Source: Diplosphaera chodatii (lineage: Eukaryota > Chlorophyta > Trebouxiophyceae > Prasiolales > Stichococcaceae). Taken from it: a stretch of DNA of 64,000 bases. The position numbers were made by a program, and so were the translations under genes. The stretch spans positions 124,001-188,000 of the forward strand of contig JAALGY010000054.1 in assembly GCA_032358165.1 (NCBI GenBank), in the 5' to 3' direction. This document shows positions 59,401-64,000 of this stretch, piece by piece; the stretch's first letter is position 1; each line of letters begins with the position of its first letter. The notes under the pieces were generated by a model. That model did no database searches, was not told the origin of the DNA, and saw only the letters and a program-made list of their open reading frames with translations.

Positions 59401-60220
59401 CTGGTGCCCGCGACGGTGGCAGCAAGGGAAATAGTGGCAGCAGCGGCAGTCGGAGCAGGTCCAGTGACCAGCTGGACCTAAGAGACCTGCAGGACCAGGT
59501 GGGCGCAGACTCCAGTGAACTGGCACAGCCTTCCGCCAATACACCTCAACTTGGCCTTGGCTGTTTCATCCTTGTGCAAGTGTGAATGCACCTGGCATGC
59601 ATTTCGACATAAGAAGTTGGTCACCTGCCTGGAGAGTGGGGCGAGCTGAAGCACCCCCAGCAACACTGCATACACCACTTGGCTCTCCCGGAGGCGGCCT
59701 GTCAGTAAGGCGCCCCCTAGAGAGCCAGTGTAATAGTAGTGCTGCACACAGTGGTGTTGAAAGAGCCTCATTTCGCTCCAGACATATGCTTGTAAAGCAA
59801 GTTTACACAGAATTATGAGGCTGACAACTGATCAGATGGAATACTGTGGCAGGAGGCGCTGTGGCGGCGGGCCAATGATACTTGGGACGCTGCCGATGCG
59901 TCCGCATCACAGGCCACCGCTGCAGCCGCCCACGCGCAGGCTCTGCAGCAGGTGACGGCTGCCGTGCCGGGCTGTTCAGCAAGGCACATGCATCCAATAG
60001 CTTTCAAGTCTTGGCTCCCTGAGCCAATCATGGTCGGCTACTGGTGCAACAGGAATAGAGCACTGCCCCAATCCCACTCTTTTTCCAATGGCATGATCTG
60101 AGCTGTAACATTTCTCGACAGCTTTCTCTGCCTCACATACAGGCAGCAGAGGCGGAGGCGCAGGCGCTAGCGGATGCCAGGCAGCAGGCGGCTGCTGTTC
60201 AGGCGGCGCTGGGTATTTGA
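50421..60220 (+). CDS. Very large Ala/Ser-rich, mostly disordered protein of unknown function
   Basis: Seventeen exons, all in phase, 1532 aa: 50421-50538, 51341-51488, 51639-51826, 52034-52194, 53093-53216, 53648-53794, 53938-54695, 54809-55023, 55177-56244, 56462-56766, 56991-57298, 57714-57992, 58266-58364, 58598-58729, 59127-59498, 59853-59951, 60143-60220. The N-terminus (MSFDRLQSLLCCPGLRDRSR) has a Cys pair that could be acylated. Exon 7 repeats PTASRAASA twice; exon 8 repeats DILATTG twice. Exon 9 contains FSFRRRR and HIVDLFALPASGLGGVVDSR, the least repetitive block. The last exons form an Ala-rich helical, probably coiled-coil, tail (AEAEAQALADARQQAAAVQ). No catalytic motif is visible. 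It could be a scaffold or adaptor. The end of exon 10 is uncertain (several GT sites fit), and an extra exon may lie in the 800-bp first intron. It might also be two genes. Confidence 0.55.
59096..59117. repeat. (AT)n microsatellite in an intron
   Basis: A 22-nt perfect AT dinucleotide run in the intron before exon 15 of the large Ala/Ser-rich gene, ten bases before the acceptor that starts MDAMHSDEEAEA. It replaces the usual polypyrimidine tract, so its length could affect splicing. Confidence 0.85.
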
Positions 60221-61366
60221 TCGTATACGGCTCACCGACATCCACAGGTGCAGGGTGTGTCACTCAGGTGCAGCCGCCAGCCGTGGGCACAGCAGGCAGC
60301 GACTAGCTGCTGGGGGATGGTGGTCAGCGCGAGGCGAGCGAGCCGTGCGGGACTACTAGAAGGGCATGCAACTGCACTCCTGCATGCTGACAGGAATGTG
60401 GCGGATGCAGAGCCATTTCCACCATGAGGTCATGCACATTCAACATGCAGGTTGCCCAATAAACATGGCGCTTTTGCTGCGGTAGATGGCTTGTTAGGAT
60501 GGTTTAGGATTGCAGATCGATGTGCTCTGGTGACATGCTGCCACCACCCTAGACTTACCAGCTTGTGAACTCTGCAAGTGCACCCTTTTTGGAAACGCGT
60601 CACATTTGTGGATCAGGTCAGGGTGCATGTCTGTGCGCACGACATGTTATGCATGCCATGCAATGGGCCAGATATGTGCTTTAAGCTGTACTGGGTTTCT
60701 GTTGCCCATCCACTTACACGGTACATATGCCCAGTCTGAGAGTCTGTGATGCACCAAAAAAATCAAATGCCAGTCACACCACACGACTGCGCCTCTCTTG
60801 AGCATGTTATTCACATTAATGCATGCTTGCGTTGATGCCTGTAGCCTACGGCCTAGTGATGCAGGCTGGGGGACCGTGGCGCGGCGCCTCCATGCCTAGT
60901 TGGTGATGTTTGGCTAGCGGCGGTTGGGACTGCGGCCCGATGGGACTCTCATTGCATGCTATGCTGAAGGTCAAGCGCAGCATGCAGCGGCAAGTTGATC
61001 GCCGTTATGCAACATGCCGCATGTGTAAGCTTGCAACACATGCTCACTGTTGTCCCGTGCCAAAGCCGCGGTCAGTCGCAACGTGAAGCCGATCACCAGT
61101 CGTGCGAGCTTCAGAAAGACTGCCAAATCAAGTTCGCTTGCATCGTTTCTATTGCTGTAGTCGCCATTGCAGCTGTCGCTGCGTGATCGGCTAGCAAATG
61201 GCATTCAGCTGAGGGGATGTCATAGACTGTATCATGAAAATGGGCACCCGGCTGACACCCCCTCAATTTGTATTTGAGCAATACGGTTAGCAGATGCAGC
61301 CTTCGGATGCACGTCCGATCAACGGACTTCGGGCCGGCTTTTTAGTTGGCACCGTCGGAGGGTCAG
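60221..61366. other. Intergenic region before the BAH gene
   Basis: About 1.15 kb, no gene seen. AT-richer than the exons. A small perfect hairpin (GTCCG, five-base loop, CGGAC) lies near 61314-61328, about 40 bp before the BAH-gene ATG. Confidence 0.4.
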
Positions 61367-63760
61367 ATGTCGGCGCCGTCGTCGCCTCGGGACCTTCGGG
61401 TGGGCGGGCGACCAGATGGCAGCGTGCGCAAGGGAAAGAAGCGTCCCGCTGAAGGTGCTGCAACCTGCTTGACGCCTTGGGTTCAGCAGCAAAACCTGAC
61501 GCATCACTCTGGTGTTGTTCCTGGGTGCTGGTGTCCCGATGTGGACGCCCCGATGTGAGGCCAGTTGGTCCTTACAATGGCCGCAGCAGCACGCATGACC
61601 GCATGTAGGCGCATCTTGGCATGCATCCCAGGCTTGTGGACAGCAGTGTGTCAGCGTTGTTGGTGGTGCGCAGGGGAACTGCCATCCCCGCGACACGCGG
61701 AGAAGAGGACCACCAGGTCCTCGGTGCCGCAGGGTGAGAACCGTCACAGATGTCGCCCGAGACACGCGGCAATCAGCGACGCTGCGGCGCACCTCGGGCC
61801 ACAAGAGCTATTCCATGCATGCGCTGCCGATGATGTGCAGTCACAGCCATGCTCTGCGCACAGCCCAGGCCCGTGCCCTGCTGGGGGCGCTGCTGCTGAG
61901 CACACCGCAGTGCCGAGGTCATGATCGTGCACGGCCTCCATGCAGCAGTCAGGCGTGCCCGCATTTGTCTCTGCAGGCGCAAGCCTCAGCCCACAGCCGC
62001 AGGCCCGGCCGAACTATGCGGACTGGCCGCTGCAGCCGCGGCAGCTGTCCACGCCAGAGGTGCTCAACGCCCCTGACGAGCTGCGGACGTACAGCACAGT
62101 GAACAACGGCACCCAGTGGGTTCTGGGTGGCAGAGGCGGCGGCGTCATCCCAGAGGTGAGACTGGCCTGTCGAGGCGGCCCTTTCCACCGCCAGCAGACT
62201 TGCATGCAGCAGAGCGACCATCGTAAGGCTGCCTCGGGCGATGCGGCCACCCCACACCTGCTAGTTCAGCCAACCCACTTCATTCAGCGTTAGCCACTCA
62301 ACCATCATCTGGCTTTCTGGCATTACGTCATGTTTCCACAATCGTGCACAGGAGGAGGTGCGGCAGCGCTGGCCCACGCGAAAGCTCAAGGCCTTTGCAG
62401 CGACGGACCGCGGCAGGGGCAAGAAGCTGGGCTTGTCTGAAGACGAGGTGTGCTGCATTCCTTGCGCCGGTCTTGGCCTGGAACCTCGCATGTGTTGGCG
62501 CGGCACAATGCACAGCAGCACTGCAGTGGTGGAGGCCAGCAGTCGCATGGCCCGCGCAACCAGCACTCTGGGGCACCACCGGCTCTGCTGGCGCCCCGTC
62601 GTGACGCTGCTGTCCCACCCTGTAGCTGGTGGAGCTGGCGGCCAGCGAGGACCCGCGGCCGGCGGTGGCGCACTTCCGGGCGGTGGACATCGAGGACAAC
62701 GAGCAGGCTGCAGACGATCTGCCATGGGACCAGGTCAAGAAGTTCAGGGTGGGTTGCCCGTTCTTACGGCTCTCCATGTGTTGTGGCATCGTCTGATGAT
62801 CTGCATGCTGTTGAGCAGACTAACAGTCGTACCTGTGGAGCCTGTCGGCTGCATGTTCACCAACCCTGCAGCTGCTCCCACGCTTATGGCGCCAGCCGTG
62901 CGCAGGTGGAGCTTGGGAGCCATGTTGCCGTCATGTCCGAGGACAACAACGGCTACTGGATCGCGGAGGTGGCGGAGCTGTTCGAAGATGAGCTAGTGTG
63001 TTGCCCCGCCTCTTCAGTGACAATGAACGCTTGAGCTGTTCAGATCTAAACATACCACCACGTCAGTCTGCAGCTGCAGTACTCTGCGGGCAATGTCTTT
63101 CCTTTGCGATTCTGGTGAACTGCTTGCTTCCAGCAGGCCAGTTGGCCAGTCACATGATGTAATACTGCCTCGGTGGTTCTGCAGGGGAACAGGTTCTTTG
63201 GCATGCACTGGCTCTACCGGCCGGAGGACACCTGCCTGCTGGTCGACAAGAACATGGTGAAGAAGAAGGCCAAGGAGCTCGCAAAGGCCGACCTGGCCGC
63301 CTGGAACCGGGAGAAGGAGCGGTGCAGAGCCCAGAAGGTGCTGCTGCCATGCTTTGTGGTATTTTTTGCTCTTCGAACTGACTGCAGTGAGTGCTGTTGC
63401 GCCAGTACGCCGCAGCAAACTTCGTGACGCCCAGCAAAGCCCATAAGATGTGTACTACTGTGATCTGATGCACGCCTGCTCACTTGAGTATCAGCTGCCA
63501 CTGCCCGGCCAGTGCAGCAACATTGCAAGCAAGTGGCCTCGACCTCGCGCTCTCACCAGTCTCAGACCGCACGTCCGTGCCTGCACGCTGCAGCTGCCGG
63601 CGCCGCCCAAGCCCAGCGAGCCGCAGGTGGACGAGGCGGGGTACGTGCCCATCTTCGCGGAGGGGGACGGCGCGCCGAAGGAGGCGCACCGCCTGTGGTG
63701 GGCCGCCAACCCCGACAACAAAAAGTACCACTCGGCGCAGCCCCTCGCCTGCATCGACAG
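61367..63760 (+). CDS. BAH-domain chromatin protein, N-terminal part; possible DNA cytosine-5 methyltransferase (gene runs off the right edge)
   Basis: Eight exons visible, about 318 aa: 61367-61454, 61674-61733, 61977-62155, 62352-62447, 62626-62748, 62906-62995, 63185-63337, 63594-63760. Phases match throughout, and the last exon ends in phase 2, so coding continues beyond 64000. The start is basic (MSAPSSPRDLRVGGRP, then RKGKKRPAE). Exons 6-7 carry a BAH domain: ELGSHVAVMSEDNNGYWIAE, VAELFEDE, then FFGMHWLYRPEDTCL, the strand pattern shared by BAH modules of DNMT1/CMT methyltransferases and other chromatin readers. A Lys-rich helix follows (VKKKAKELAKADLAAW), then LWWAANPDNKKYHSAQPLAC, which fits the second half of a DNMT1/CMT-like BAH region. 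The methyltransferase catalytic motifs would lie off the window, so that identity is inference. Confidence 0.65.
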
Positions 63761-64000
63761 GTGCAGCTTCGGCAGCTCTGTTGACCCGGACTCCGTGTGA
63801 AGCCCCTTGCCAAGGCGGCAGCTTCCAAAGTGGAGGCGTACATATAGGCGCATGTTGAGCGGGATGTCAGTATCTGCCAAATGGTCTTCTGATGCGCGCC
63901 TGCCTGCTTGAGTGCCGCAGGCACAAAGATTGCTGGTGATGCGGCCACTGCATGCGCTACTGCCTTTGCACGATCGTGAGCAAGCAGACAACCAGAAAGC

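Noticed and set aside
1..64000. Prokaryotic origin, CRISPR arrays, operons or phage islands
   Set aside because: Coding regions are broken into short exons with consistent splice sites and eukaryotic families. No regularly spaced direct repeats, ribosome binding sites or co-directional operons are present.

Overview
This window is nuclear DNA of a GC-rich, intron-rich eukaryote, most likely a green alga (Chlorophyta). The evidence is dense splicing (about 120 introns in my models, mostly 80-300 bp, with donors such as GTGCGC or GTGAGC and acceptors such as CTGCAG), Ala/Gly/Pro-rich low-complexity protein segments, and plant-lineage gene families: ELF4, a TGA-like bZIP with a DOG1 domain, an ANP/NPK1-like MAPKKK and a VPS50 C-terminus close to the land-plant form. 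I could not resolve genus or class. No prokaryotic operons, CRISPR arrays, rRNA or convincing tRNA genes were seen. Gene models were spliced by hand from reading frame, splice-site and phase agreement. Exon edges are therefore predictions.

Layout. 0-1.6 kb (-): start of a small secreted protein that runs off the left edge. 3.8-11.8 kb (+): VPS50/syndetin, 23 exons. 12.5-15.6 kb (+): membrane-anchored methyltransferase of the leucine carboxyl methyltransferase (LCM) family. 16.3-17.8 kb (-): ELF4 family protein with a long Ala/Pro/Gln-rich N-terminus. 18.9-21.9 kb (+): two small putative membrane proteins. 23.2-25.0 kb (+): SPOUT1/C9orf114-type RNA methyltransferase, N-terminal exon unresolved. 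25.5-26.2 kb (-): 164-residue unknown protein. 26.8-34.1 kb (+): MAPKKK, 20 exons, with decayed exon copies in intron 3. 34.9-36.7 kb (+): 290-residue multi-pass membrane protein. 37.7-41.0 kb (-): plastid-type PAPS reductase family protein. 43.1-49.3 kb (+): TGA-like bZIP with DOG1 domain. 50.4-60.2 kb (+): 1532-residue Ala/Ser-rich protein of unknown function. 61.4 kb to the right edge (+): BAH-domain chromatin protein, possibly the N-terminal half of a DNA cytosine-5 methyltransferase.

The genes do not form one pathway. They are an ordinary assortment: membrane traffic (VPS50), signalling (MAPKKK), transcription and clock-type regulators (bZIP-DOG1, ELF4), sulfur assimilation (PAPS reductase), RNA and small-molecule or protein methylation, and chromatin. 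The points most worth a second look are the algal ELF4 architecture, the bZIP-DOG1 protein with a very short zipper, the 2.1-kb divergent spacer between PAPS reductase and that bZIP, the tandem pseudo-exons inside the MAPKKK intron, the frequent GC-AG introns, and several large lineage-specific proteins without recognisable domains.
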